Of a stretch of 64,000 nt of DNA, positions 48,628 through 59,889 are shown one piece after another. Both the position numbers and the translations under genes were made by a program. Below the pieces are notes generated by a model. That model did not search any database. It saw only the letters and a program-made list of their open reading frames with translations, and was not told the DNA's origin. Every line of letters begins with the position of its first letter. Position 1 is the first letter of the stretch. This DNA comes from Pieris napi (lineage: Eukaryota; Arthropoda; Insecta; Lepidoptera; Pieridae), in assembly GCF_905475465.1 (NCBI RefSeq), contig NC_062246.1:5358001-5422000 (forward strand), given 5' to 3'.

Positions 48628-48740
48628 ATTTTATTTATATAATACAACTGATGTCAAGTGATACAGCCGCCCATATATAGGCCGGGATCCCAGAGGGCAT
48701 ACGATTGCATTGCATTTATGAATTAGGACGCTCTTTGGAA
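48628..48740 (-). repeat. Dispersed repeat R, diverged copy
   Basis: It has ACTGATGTCAAGTGATACAG, CCGCCCATATATAGGC, CAGAGGGCATACG and GAATTAGGACGCTCTTTGGA. It is clearly related to the other R copies but worn. Confidence 0.65.
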
Positions 48741-49529
48741 AATATCGAAATAACATATTGAAAATAATCTACGTTTGTCTATATCAAAACGAGAAATAAT
48801 TTTGCAACACAAAGTTACGGATTGCTTAAAAATAGATGTATGATTTGAGCAGTCTCCTTGGCGGCAGACGCTACACACATACATTGTAGAAAATAACTGA
48901 GATTTTTGCATCAAATACAGAGTATTACTTTTCCATTAGTATTTCGATTTTTGTTTGCGACTCCGCCGCAATATGCCACGAAAGAGTTTCATTCTTTTTG
49001 CCGTAGACTCGCGACCAAGATTGGATCCTATTATTCGTATACTTTCTTATAATAAATTTTTATTTTACAGGTTTATAGTTTCCACTGGGGATACATCTCG
49101 TTATAAAAATTTTCTTTAAGACGGTCTCGGCAGGACTCAAAGCAAGAATGATCCATTTTTTATGTCTAAGTGCCTTTAAAATGTGAATTTTATAAAAATA
49201 ATTTCACGTTAAAAGTTAGCAGGGAATATAAAATGGATTTTTTCTATGAATATATTTCATACCGACAGCTCCGATTATTAGTTATTTTAATCGACAGATT
49301 AAATATGCGTAAAGAAATCATAAAATTTATTGTAATTTGAATGGCGACAATAAACTTTGAGACAATCGTTTGAGACAATAATAGTATTATTATCTTCTAT
49401 TTACTACGGTAGGTCGTTCATGGCATTTTTTTACATTTGTATTTATGTCTGCCTTTGGTTGCCTAAATAAATAGTAATAATTACTAATATTTCAAAGGAT
49501 CATTTATTTACAAGAAAATTCGATGAATG
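48741..49529. other. AT-rich spacer, nothing recognised
   Basis: No supported feature. Confidence 0.45.
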
Positions 49530-49656
49530 GTATTTCAAGAAAAGAGCGTACGAATTATTAAAGGGCCGGCAACGCAAACGCGAAACCTCTTGCATTGAGA
49601 GTGTCTATGGGTGGCGAACTTAACATCAGGTAGGCCCGTTTGGTTATATAAAAAAC
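49530..49656 (+). repeat. Dispersed repeat R, copy
   Basis: It has TTTCAAGAAAAGAGCGTACG, AAAGGGCCGGCAACGCAAAC, TTGCATTGAGAGTGTCTATG, AACTTAACATCAGGTAGGCC and TATATAAAAA. Confidence 0.8.
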
Positions 49657-50262
49657 ACTTAGTAAGTTAATTAACTAATGGGGTATTACTATGTGTTGTC
49701 TTTACAACCATAAGCTAGTATTAGGGCTTTAAACACAATATATTTCGTCGTATATGCTGAACCCCCTACTACAGAAAATCGCTTCTATACTCTATGTCTT
49801 CTAACTATAAGTCAATATATTTAGTTAACATTAGCCTTTGAGTCGCGCTTCGTTAGTATCAACTAAGCCACAAGCGTGATACTGATTCAATCGTGATATC
49901 GTAAATCCAAGCTAGTGATGTGATTTACGCTAATTTCATTTTGTACCTCGCTAGTCTAAACGCACCTTAATCACGCTTAAAGGCACAAGTAATCCACGGA
50001 GAAGTAATTTACCGCCTCTACTGAAGTTTAAGACGCTGGTGACATCTGTACTCGGCTTATATCTAAGCTCGAACTATGTTGTTTAAGGCAGTGGAACAAT
50101 ATGCCTACGTGTTTTAAAGTACCAAAAATGGTTATTATATTTCAATAAATTCACACTTGACTAATTGGAACGAAGTTCTTTATCGCGCGTTGTGAAAGGG
50201 GGCTAGACGGAAAAAATTCTTACGAAAAGTTGTCACGACATTTTTTTGCTATTTGCTATTGT
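49657..50262. other. Spacer, nothing recognised
   Basis: The part at 49840-50060 is less AT-rich with no ORF or known repeat. Confidence 0.4.
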
Positions 50263-50368
50263 AATACACTGGTTCTCGTCCGATCACCGAAGTTAAGCAA
50301 CGTCGGGCGAGGTCAGTACTTGGATGGGTGACCGCCTGGGTACACCTTGTGATGTTGGCTTTTTTTTT
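50263..50368 (+). pseudogene. 5S rRNA, 5'-truncated copy
   Basis: From AATACACTGGTTCTCGTCCG through GATCACCGAAGTTAAGCAAC, GTCAGTACTTGGATGGGTGA and CCGCCTGGGTACACC to GATGTTGGC, then eight T, this is a eukaryotic 5S rRNA lacking about its first 20 nt. The closing stem cannot form because the 5' strand is gone, so it is not a functional rRNA. The internal promoter region (A box, intermediate element, C box) and the T-run terminator remain, so pol III might still transcribe it. No second 5S copy is seen, so it is a dispersed single copy rather than part of an array. Confidence 0.9.
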
Positions 50369-51034
50369 CGTCGTAAGATTGGTGTCGAGAAAATCTATCA
50401 TACTGTCATGATACCAATTAACATATAAATTAATCGAAAGGAATTTCGTTCCATCCGGGTGTCCCTTGACACCTCTAGAGTTTTTATTATTCAAACCTTG
50501 CTCATTAATTACTGTATTAGTAGTAGAAGTTGAACTTACATGACTGTGAAGAATATGTCGAACTGAGCTTGTCATGGTAAGTGGTCTCGAAACTTCTCAG
50601 TTTAGGACACACTACCTACTACACTATCATGGTTTAACTGGGAATCGAACTTACCACCGGTTCATATTCCAAGATAAACGTAGTAACCCCAATCCTATTA
50701 CCCATTATTATGTATTAATTTATTAACTAAGCAAACAAAAATTTATTTTTAAGTATGTAGTATTCAAAGCACGTTTCAGAGTGAAGAAAAATAACAACAA
50801 GGACTAAATAGAATAATGAGACGTATTTTCAATGTATAAAACCAATAAATATTTTCTGCTAAATTATTTGCCCTCTCGAGTAGACTTGAAAAATATGTAT
50901 CACAATATTTTTGTAAAATTCCCTCAGCCTTAAACACAAGAATTACAAATGAAAAATCAAATGGCGTAAAATCAGAGATATTCTTTTGCTATTTACAATG
51001 ATTGTTTAACACGTGTTTTAAATTATAGCAATGT
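50369..51034. other. AT-rich spacer with a worn tRNA-like B box
   Basis: On the minus strand about 50630-50700 contains AAGTTCGATTCCCAGTTAAA, a good B box, with no clear A box. It is probably a relic of a tRNA-derived SINE. The minus frame at 50249-50575 is a shadow of the 5S copy and its flank. Confidence 0.35.
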
Positions 51035-51570
51035 ATTTTTTTGAAGTGAAACTTCTTTATAGGGGTTGGAAAAAAAATAGTGTAACATTTTTTCGTTACG
51101 CGTCACATTTTTCGGTTACGCCCATGTTGCTTTTTGAAGTCAAACTTCTTTATCGGCGTTGGAATGAAAGTTCTTTATCGACGTATGGGAGAAATTTTGT
51201 AGCAAATCGTCACGTTTTTCGGTTACGCGCCATGTTGCTTTTTGAAGTCAAACTTCTTTATCGGCGTTAGAATGAATTTTCTATCGACGTATGGGAGAAA
51301 TTTTGTAGCAAATCGTCACGTTTTTCGGTTACGCGCCATCTTTTTCTTGTCCCTACCACGGTTGATCCGAAGAGATTCGAAGCCATTAATAACAAAAATA
51401 TATAATAACGATAACAATGATAGTAATAATTCTATTACAATTAATGAAATTCTGTAATAATCTTAGTAGTAATAAGGTAAAATGAAATAATTGTACATAT
51501 TTGTATTCATGTCTATGATAATAAAAGCTTCACTTCTTACGTGTGTACACCTAGTACACACACACATTTT
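51035..51570 (-). mobile_element. Palindrome-ended element, copy P5, inverse of P2
   Basis: From left to right it is the reverse of P2: TTTTGAAGTGAAACTTCTTT, GTTACGCGTCAC, the repeated unit, CTTGTCCCTACCACGG, the AATGAAATTCTGTAATAAT block, then CACTTCTTACGTGTGTACAC. Inside, a 108-bp unit is present twice in tandem (51127-51234 and 51235-51340), each with TTTTTGAAGTCAAACTTCTT and GGTTACGCGCCAT. The small plus frames here read these repeats and are not genes. Confidence 0.8.
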
Positions 51571-51737
51571 TTCTTTTATTTATTATTTTATCCCGCACAA
51601 AAAAGGTGGCCATGTTTCATACTTAAAAGCATCTAAGAAAACTTAATTAAACATGTCTTGGACGCGGACAGTATGACCAAATTACGAGGTAAAATCTTTG
51701 CACCAAAACAATGATATAAATATAATTTAATGAGTAA

Positions 51738-52000
51738 CGATTTCAGCTTGCGACTCTCATCCCTGAGGTCGCAGATTCGAACCCCAGATGTGTACCAATG
51801 GACGTTCTATCTACGTGCACATTTAAGACCCGGTCGCACGGTTAAGAAATACATCGTGAGGACACCGGCATGCCTTAAAAAGAAAACGGCGTGTATCAGT
51901 CACATAAGGCTGTTCACACTTTCCTATTGGAAAAAAACAAATGATCGCGATACAGATACATAAATCGGAGGCCCTGATCTAATCGGTGTTAGCGTTTTTT
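51738..52000 (+). mobile_element. tRNA-derived SINE (family 1), diverged copy
   Basis: It starts inside the head at GATTTCAGCTTGCGACTCTC and has CCCTGAGGTCGCAGATTCG, ACATCGTGAGGACACCGGCA, AAAACGGCGTGTATCAGTCA and TCGGAGGCCCTGATCTAATC. It is strongly diverged. Confidence 0.82.
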
Positions 52001-53240
52001 TATATATTATAATAGAATGTGTATGACGTACGAGACTTGCAGACATCCCTATGAAATATGTACTAGCTATTAATTAACTGTATAAAACAGATTCCAGACT
52101 CGTATCTAATTAGCTCGTCGATGCACCTTTATAACCGTTAAGAGGCATCCCCATTTGACGGGAGATGCATTTTGTATGAGCGTCGGGAGCGTTTTAGATT
52201 AAGTTGCTTTAATTACAGTGTAAGTAAACACGGCAAAGCGACGCGTAGGTAATCACGATTAGTAATTAGGTGTTCGTGGGATACGCAAGGTTACGGGTAG
52301 ATAGTAGGCGATAAGATAAAAAGCTATACAGCGAAATTAAAGTTCTGGCTTTGTTTCTTTAAACAATTCCAAGGGAAGGTATTTTTCCAGTATGCTATGT
52401 AAATTAGGTTTTAAACTAAACACTTAGCTACTTAAATATTACATTCCGACTTAGTTCATAATAATATTTGGAATACTTTCGCGATTTTATAGGCCAGTAT
52501 GTAATTTATATCAATTTAAACTAAATTTAAATATTGTACATTTATTATATTCAATTTTATCTTGATAGCTAAAAGTATGTTACGTATGTACGATAACAAA
52601 GGGTTGTTCTATTTTCGTCCAGATACGGCGAAAGCACCACGACTTGGACTGAAAAACCAACGTTTTGCGCCGGCCATCACCTACTTGTCCTTAAAGATAA
52701 ATTATAGTCTGGAACTCTCCACCACTCGCCACTCGTTTTTTACGACTACATCTTCATTCAATACATTACATACACGTTTTATAACCCTATCCTTATAACC
52801 CTCCTAAGAAAACACACGAGTCAAGAACACATGTTTAAGAAAGTTTGTTAATATTTAATGTATATAGTGAATGGCGTTGATTTGTTGCTTTACGTTTAAT
52901 TTTCACCCCAAAGGCTTTAATTTAATAATATGACAAGCCTGGCATATACTATATGGTTAGTAGGCTTTGCAAATTAATGTTTTAACCATTTATGTTTAAA
53001 TTATTGGAGAGACGAAAATTAGTAAATTTTCGGTAAATTGAATATTTGGGTGCAAATGATTTTATCACTATTTGTGCACATACAAAAGATGTTTGTACGA
53101 AAAAGGTTATAAAATAATGAATGATGTTCTTACAAACTGACCGCTTTATAGACACAAAAATCTTGACGTCTTATTTAGGAAATTAAACTCTCTATTATTA
53201 ATTACTTGATTTACTATAATTAATTTCATTGATCTTCTCT
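52001..53240. other. Spacer, nothing firm
   Basis: 52135-52350 is less AT-rich. The 78-codon frame at 52562-52798 is not recognised. Confidence 0.4.
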
Positions 53241-53320
53241 TCACTTTTACACCCATTCCCCCACACATATACATTATACACCCACCCACGAACGCACACA
53301 CACAAACACACACCAAATGT
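53241..53320. repeat. CA-rich low-complexity tract
   Basis: A pyrimidine/CA-rich run with ACACACACAAACACACACC. The minus 70-codon frame over it (53146-53358) is an artefact of this composition. Confidence 0.85.
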
Positions 53321-53557
53321 ATTTTTACGGCTCCGTTTGCAATGTTTTCTTTTAGCACTTAATACTTATTTTCTTCTATTATATCTTATGACAATATTAC
53401 TTTAAAGTTAGACGAAGAATGCCCGTATGCCTATTGCCTATTCCGACTCAAACATTCTACGGGCGGAAATTCCTCGTAAATACGTAAACTACTGAATAAT
53501 ACAAATGAGCACATGGCACATGGCCAATTACGTTAGTATTTTTTATTTATATAACAT

Positions 53558-53786
53558 GGGGCACTCGCGAGCCCTCTGGCATTGAAAGTGTCCATGGGCG
53601 GCGGTATCACTTAACATCAGGTGAGCCTCCTGCCCGTTTGCCCCCTGTTTTATAAAAAAAAAAAAAAATGGGGCAAACGGGTAAGACGCTCATCTGATAT
53701 TAAGTGAGTGCCCATGGACACAACAAGCCAGATGCGAGCCTTCTGTACGTTGTCGGATCTTTAAGAATTGCTTCGGAAGTACTTCA
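53558..53786. repeat. Dispersed repeat R, two copies tail to tail
   Basis: A plus copy (53558-53668, from GGGGCACTCGCGAGCCCTCT to CCCCCTGTTTTATAAAA and a long A-run) abuts an inverted copy. The second copy (about 53669-53786) runs from ATGGGGCAAACGGGTAAGAC through GCTCATCTGATATTAAGTGA to GAATTGCTTCGGAAGTACTT. The two diverged parts could fold on each other. Confidence 0.85.
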
Positions 53787-53959
53787 ATAATATTTTATAT
53801 TTTTGTTTGATATTTTTAATAGAATTTAAATGATTATTAGAAGCTAAAACATAAGCGTTACCAATGCTAGTTATAAAATAAATAATTTATTACTATAACT
53901 CACGGTTGCCAGACTTCTTTAGGTTAGTAATGTTAATTTGACTTACCAGTACATCAGAG
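53787..53959. other. AT-rich spacer
   Basis: No supported feature. Confidence 0.45.
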
Positions 53960-54605
53960 AAAAAACGAGACTTCTAATTCAGATACTTGAACATTTCAAC
54001 ACGTTTCTATTTCAACCTGCTTTTAGGTATCTGTGTGCCCTTTTTGAAAATTCCGCCATTCTTCTCTGCACTGTGTCACTCTCTGCCATATACCACCTGC
54101 CCTTTCTATACTTTGGTCTATCCACCTTTTAAGTTGTCTTCCTCTTTTTCATGTGCTGTAGGTACTTTGGGCACCAGTTTTGCACTTTTTTGCTCCATTT
54201 TTTTGTTCCTCTTGCCATGTGCCCCGCCCATTTCCACTTCCACACAGTATATTTATTTTTATTGTAACATCTGTTACCTTAGTTGTTTTTCTTAAAGCTG
54301 TATTCTTTATTTAGTCTATTCTATTCTCTATCTAGTCTTTCTTGTCTTCCCTATCATATATTGTTCCATCGATCTTTGAAACACCTGTAGCTTTGTATGC
54401 TGCGCTTTAGTGGGCGCCCAAGTTTGAGATACATATGTTAGTGTAGGTAGTATATATGTATTGAAAAGCTTTCTTGTAATTACAATATTCGTTTGCTTAT
54501 TTTTCATGACTTCTTTAAGGGCCCAAAAGCTCTTCATTGCTTTTGCTATTCTTGTGTTATTGTTTCATCGGTAATAGATATTGCCTGACCGAGTTACAAG
54601 TATTC
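53960..54605 (-). pseudogene. RTE-like LINE, 3' part of the RT gene, decayed
   Basis: Reading the minus strand downwards from 54605: EYL, a stop in place of the usual Tyr, LGQAISITDETITQ, then MKSFWALKEVMKNKQTN and LFNTYILPTLTYVSQTWAPT, an AQHTKLQVFQRSMEQYMIG stretch, several stops, VWKWKWAGHMARGTKKW, and finally WYMAESDTVQRRMAEFSKRA. These are, in order, the thumb and C-terminal blocks of RTE-clade polymerases. Stops and frameshifts break it at several points. A family 1 SINE begins 13 bp upstream of the last recognisable codons (its duplication starts at 54618). No earlier RT motif is recognisable beyond the SINE, so the fossil is either truncated there or too worn. Confidence 0.82.
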
Positions 54606-54617
54606 AGCTACGTATTG

Positions 54618-54922
54618 TATGATACTGTGAGCAGTGTTGGCCTAGTGGCTTCAGCGTGCGACTCTCATCCCTGAGGTCGTAGGTTCGATCCCCGTACACC
54701 AATGGGCTTTCTTTCTATATGCGCATTTAACATTCGTTTAAACGGTTAGTAATCGAGAGGAATCCGACATGTCTTAGACCCAAAAAGTCGACTGCGTGTG
54801 TCAGGCACTGGAGGCTTATCACCTACTTGCCTATTAGATTGAAAAATGATCATGAAACAGATTCGGAAATCTGAGGAACAGACCTAAAGAGGTTCTAGCG
54901 GCACTGTTTTTTTTATGATACT
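54618..54922 (+). mobile_element. tRNA-derived SINE (family 1) with 9-bp TSD
   Basis: The element 54627-54913 is flanked by TATGATACT (54618-54626 and 54914-54922). It has GAGCAGTGTTGGCCTAGTGG, GGTTCGATCCCC (a good B box; the following GGCTGTG is deleted), AAAAAGTCGACTGCGTGTGT, GGCACTGGAGGCTTATCACC and GGTTCTAGCGGCACTG with a T-run. The duplication marks the family's true ends. Confidence 0.92.
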
Positions 54923-56229
54923 ATTATTTAATAGTATTATTTCCTTTCTGGAATCGGTCCTTAGTTTGGTTATCGCGGCATTCATTCTAGGAGTTAGGAC
55001 CGACAATCCTGCTTTCCGAGTTAAGGTCTCTGACCACCAGAGAAATAAGTAAGTTAAAAAAGCCCCCAGCAGCTTTTGTCTATTTCGGTCATATAATTTT
55101 TATCATTAATCTTTTTAATTTCTGACCTCAGTTTTTAAAGATCGTACTAAATGTATTAACATGTAAAAAGATAATTCCTTTAACAATGTGAGCCATGATC
55201 AATATTGGCAGTCCACCCTTCCCTATCGCTGGCCGAAAATTAATTGCACAAGGGTTGGTATTCAAGGTCAAATTATATAAATAAGTAATGTTACATACAG
55301 CGGATCCCTAGCAATATATTTAAAATACAGTATAATATGATTATCAAGCTGTCCCCCTAACACAGACAAAATCAATAGCGTCTGCGGGGGTGTATATGGA
55401 AAATTGAGAGATGCAGCTTGAACATTAATATCGTAATAGTGGTAACAGTAACTTAATAATTAAGTTAATAGTCTAAGTGTAGTGATATATTGTTTATGTT
55501 GTTGTTTTGTCACAACAAAATTATACATCATGTTATGTTGATGAATATATGATCAGAATGTAATAAATATTTATCAAATAACTTTTTAATTGTCCAGTTT
55601 TTTAGTTTATATTGTATCAAGAAGTTATACATATTTTTGAGGGCTCATTCCAAGTTTTCAAATTAATATATATATACAAGGTAAAGTTGATTAACGTAGT
55701 CTATAAACTATTTGAGGTGAAAATATTTAAAAACCTTTTTTTAAGCTAAAAACACAGTTGTATTTGGTGTAGTGTTCGTTATAGTACTACCGCTACTAAT
55801 CTTGAGACAAATTATTATTATTTGATTGTATGCTAGTAATGTTTTACATACTTTTACATCAAATAATCAGCAAAACACAAGAAAAGCAAAATTTTATCAA
55901 TATATTTTAACGTAATTAATACAGGGTTTTATCTGCCAATATTGCATATACTAAAAAAACGGTTTCATCTCCGTATAGTCATACCTGTATAGCAGGCACT
56001 GCGATTGTTGTATTTATGCGCAACGACAGATTCCGCCATGGGGCGAAATTTTACTTGTTAACTTTACAATTTTAATTTTATCGACGGACGTTGTTACTGA
56101 GTGGCTTCGTTTTTAGTTTATTATAACTGAATTCGATGAAATTTAGACAAATAATGCAGTATACTGAAATCATTTTTTGTTATCAAATACTTTTACTATT
56201 TATTATGTTGCCTGCATTGTATTTATTTG
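54923..56229. other. AT-rich spacer, nothing recognised
   Basis: No supported feature. 54955-55060 is less AT-rich. Confidence 0.4.
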
Positions 56230-56403
56230 TGCCGCGCACCGCCACTATGTAGAACCAGCCGCCCACTGAAGTATTTCCGAACCAATTCGATTTAGGGTCC
56301 TTCAAGAAAAGAGCGGCAACGCACTCGCGAGCCCTGTAGCTTTGAGAGTGTCCATGGCTCATTTAACATCAGGTGAGCCTCCTACCCGTTCTATAAAAAA
56401 AAC
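56230..56403 (+). repeat. Dispersed repeat R, long copy with poly-A
   Basis: It has GCCGCGCACCGCCACTATGT, AACCAGCCGCCCACTGAAGT, AATTCGATTTAGGGTCCTTC, AAGAAAAGAGCGGCAACGCA, TTAACATCAGGTGAGCCTCC and TTCTATAAAAAAAA. It ends directly against a LINE fossil, so it may have inserted into it. Confidence 0.88.
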
Positions 56404-56409
56404 ATTGCC

Positions 56410-56575
56410 CAAACAAGCCCTCTATTGGAATCCTCAAGCAAAGGAACCGTGGCTGCCCAAATAAGACCTGGCAACGAAGCATCATTACAGAGGCGAAGGA
56501 AGCTGGAACGACATGAAGTGAAATTAAGAGGACCGATCAGGCTGGTTTTCTACGCTGAATTAACTCTGCCTTAAC
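56410..56575 (+). pseudogene. LINE polymerase, C-terminal fossil
   Basis: With one frame change the segment reads QALYWNPQAK then NRGCPNKTWQRSIITEAKEA, GTT, a stop, SEIKRTDQAGFLR, a stop, INSAL. This matches the familiar LINE tail (ALxWNPQGxRxRGRPKxTWRRSIxxEAxxxGxTWxExKRxAxDRxxWRxFxxALC). It differs from the tails at 33.2, 35.4 and 54.0 kb, so it is a different LINE family. Two in-frame stops and a frameshift show it is dead. Confidence 0.75.
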
Positions 56576-56850
56576 ACACACACTTAAAAATAGCGTGTGT
56601 GTGTAAGATACAGGTATGACTTATTCCACGTCATTAAATTTGAATTGGTAGACATCCCTACTCATCGGCAAAGAAGACAGAGGGTGAAAAAGTCGGCGTA
56701 AGAAACTCTCAGTACCTACTCTTCTTAAATAGCAAATCATCATACAAAATGACTATGGCAAACAACATTTATTTTAAAACAAATATCGCAAATTAATTAG
56801 CAGTAGCCTGTCTAACACTAGTCTCAGGACCTTTTATCAACTAGATAATC
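56576..56850. other. Spacer with a CA/TG hairpin
   Basis: ACACACAC at about 56573-56582 faces TGTGTGTG at about 56597-56606. No gene. Confidence 0.45.
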
Positions 56851-57115
56851 GTTAACTTTATAGTAAGCCTTTTTACACAGCTTTTCTTTAATACATTTAA
56901 TTAAATTTGTTAAAAGGCAGAGATAAAAGAGCCTCTGGGATTATATTAAAGAAAAGTCCCCGAAAAAGAATAACTAACTTTAGATAGTCTAGTACGCGGA
57001 GTTAACATTATAGTTAAGCCTTTTCTTTAATACATTTCTTAATTTTATTTATTTATTAAATTTTTCCAAAAAAGAATTACTAACTTTAGTAGTTCTGCGT
57101 TTGTTCCGAGTATTA
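56851..57115. repeat. Diverged tandem duplication
   Basis: 56851-57000 and 57001-57115 share, in the same order, GTTAAC-TTATAG-TAAGCC, TTTTCTTTAATACATTT, an AAGAAT-ACTAACTTTAG block and a closing GTTAAC/TTAAC. The second copy is shorter. The minus 85-codon frame at 57045 lies partly in it and is not recognised. Confidence 0.65.
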
Positions 57116-57659
57116 ACACGTAGTAACATAGTAAGAAGTATGCCTTATTTAGAGAGTTTTTGATAAAACTTTTCCTTTCTCTCAGGTCAGATAGCCGCAA
57201 TATATTTCTGTAATAAAACGCGGTTCTTTCACACTTCAGTACCTCCTTATCAAATAGCCATACGAATTGGTTATATTTCCAAATCGCTATAAAGATATCC
57301 ATTATGCGAAATTGGTGGGTGAATGGTCATAACACATCGCTCAGGGTACGTCGTAAGACAGGTATAAGCCATTAGGGAATAATAAAATATTCTTATCGGG
57401 CCATTAGATGCTCATAAAATAACAGTTAGTCATATAATAATGTGATGGATGTTAAGATTTGTTTTTCGGAGCGCGTGTGTGAATTTTATCTGCGTCAATA
57501 TAATTTTCATTATTTCTTCAATATTTTAATGATTATCAAACTAAAAGAAACATTTATATGATCTGCACCCTCTGCCAGCAGATCAATCGACGCAAGTGAA
57601 AAGGCCATACACTTCGAAGAGATTTCAATTATATCCGAAATCAGAGAGCAGAAGTGTGG
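57116..57659. other. AT-rich spacer
   Basis: No supported feature. Confidence 0.45.
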
Positions 57660-57794
57660 CCGTCCCAGGTGGGGCGTGGAACCAGCCAGGAATTCGACTT
57701 AGGGTCAAGAGCGCACCAATTCTTTAAAGGCCGGCAACGGTCGGCGGTATCACTTAACATCAGGTGAGCATCCTGTCCGTTCAATAAAAAAAAG
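57660..57794 (+). repeat. Dispersed repeat R, short copy with poly-A
   Basis: It has GGGGCGTGGAACCAGCCAGG, AATTCGACTTAGGGTCAAGA, AAAGGCCGGCAACGGTCGGC, GGTATCACTTAACATCAGGT and CAATAAAAAAAA. Two internal deletions are seen. The 104-codon minus frame at 57641 reads this copy. Confidence 0.82.
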
Positions 57795-59889
57795 TATGGC
57801 GAATGATAACAAAAACTTTGTATTTTCGAAATACATAAGTCATAAAATTTAAAAAAATATTTTAGATAAGGAAAGTAAGTAAGATTTATATACAAAATCT
57901 TATTACGATAGCTCCCTAACATAAAAATGAACTTTCCCATCCACCAAAATAACAATTTATCTCAAAAAGTGTCGGATTTATTCGAAATAACTAACATCAA
58001 TCACAACGTCACCTGATTTCTAACGCAAAGTAGTTCCCCTTCACGTGAGTCAAATTTCTGGCAAAATCACCCGCGAATGTTGGCAAAACATACATCATGA
58101 GCACAATACATAATACAGTGCCGATACAAATGGAATATTTTATCCGATTTTCTCCGCTTCCCGTCTGAAATAGCAGCTTATACGATAAAGGGTTTCTTTC
58201 TGATATTTATGTGGGAAATTAGTTTTAAGTATTCGTTTTATAGGAAATTTAAAAGGCTATTTGTCGGCATTGGATGAACTGTAGTGGAATTATTTGTGCC
58301 TTTTAAATACGGATAATGTCAAAAAGGTAATCAACATGTCATTTAGTTTAATTTTCTACTAAAGTCGATACAAAAACAGTACGTATATATTTATGGGATT
58401 TTATCATTATTTAATGTTAGGTACTTGTAGTGGGAGTGATGAAAATATGTTTCCAAAGGTGGTGAATGTAATGTATTACATATAAAAATATCTTGCTTTT
58501 GACATATATGTACATTAAAAAAAACTTTATTTGTTTAGCTATATATAACAGAATTCAGATTGAGGCCGTTTTTTTGCATAAAGTCAACGACGATGTCATT
58601 TTTAAATAACATACTTGGTAAAGTATTTACTTAGTATCGTAAATATGAGGTTACATGAGATAAAGCATAAATCACGTAAGCTTATCGTGGTTGACAGTGT
58701 CGCTCTCAAACGATATAAATTATTTATAGTGTCTCGCAAAATTTTAACACAACATGATGTCTTTCTTAATACAAAATATTGTAGAAAAATAACAGTATAA
58801 AAATAATACGAGCAAAATCATTGTTTTGTTTGTGTTATAAAAACATATAGTAGCCACATTCTAAATTTAAACTTTGACCATCATTAGTCGGGAAACCAAT
58901 TTAAAAATCGAACTTCTCAATACTGTTACTCTTCATACTTTGAAGGTACTTCATGAAAAATAATTATCTGTTGCATTTACATTCGAAATTTAAAATATTT
59001 TAACTTTGAACAATACTGCGATCGGTGTTCAAATAACATAATATTTGTATATCGAATACTTCAACGCAAAGTAGACGCACATTCTCGTAAAAATTAGTAT
59101 GGTTATGGATAGGACCGCGCCCTCAAAGCTTTCAAATGAAGTATTACGTCGAATGAGCTGAACCGCAGTTTGTATTCAGTGAGGGTAGCCTCATTGATTG
59201 TATTGAGCCATCATTCATAATGAATATTTGAGTGGAATCACACGGTCGCTGCTAAACGAGTTTTATTAAGGCAATTCTGGCCTATTTCATTCTAGCTGAC
59301 AAAAGCGCTATATTGCGTCGCACTACGTGTAGTAAAATATTTAAATTGTATATCGATTTCATAATTCGATTCAATTAATTATGATAATTCAACGTTTGGT
59401 TGCAGAAATCGTTAAAAGTAGATTTCTAAGGACATATATAATCAGTGAGATTCACGTATATTTTACTCATAGTTCATGGTTATAAAATATCAAAGCTATT
59501 GAATTTTTTCATATACCCCGATGCAAGTACGTAATATTCATAAATATAAGCCGATGTTACGTTAAATCTATCTCCCTAAGAGTGCTTTGGGGTACACTGT
59601 TTATTTTACACGATCTTATTGGCTCCGATGTGTATAAAGCTGGGATATAATTTCAATTGCCAGTACTGCAGACAGTAGTGGCATGTCCCTACAGTTTATT
59701 TATTGTGTTTAAAAGGTTGAAGTACCTCGACTTTGAAATAGAGGTTCTGGAAATGGCGAAGGTTTTTTTATATACGAATACGTTTAATGTCTATGGTTAT
59801 TTAGAGATAAGCACTAGTTATAGAAACAAAATAGGTGCATTGTTGTAATTCAACTGAATAATGTTGAGGAGGAAGTTATTAAAAAAAAC
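57795..59889. other. AT-rich stretch, nothing recognised
   Basis: No supported feature. 59115-59290 is less AT-rich without an ORF. Confidence 0.4.

Noticed and set aside
50263..50368. A functional 5S rRNA gene
   Set aside because: The first 20 or so nt are absent, so the terminal stem cannot form, and no array is present.
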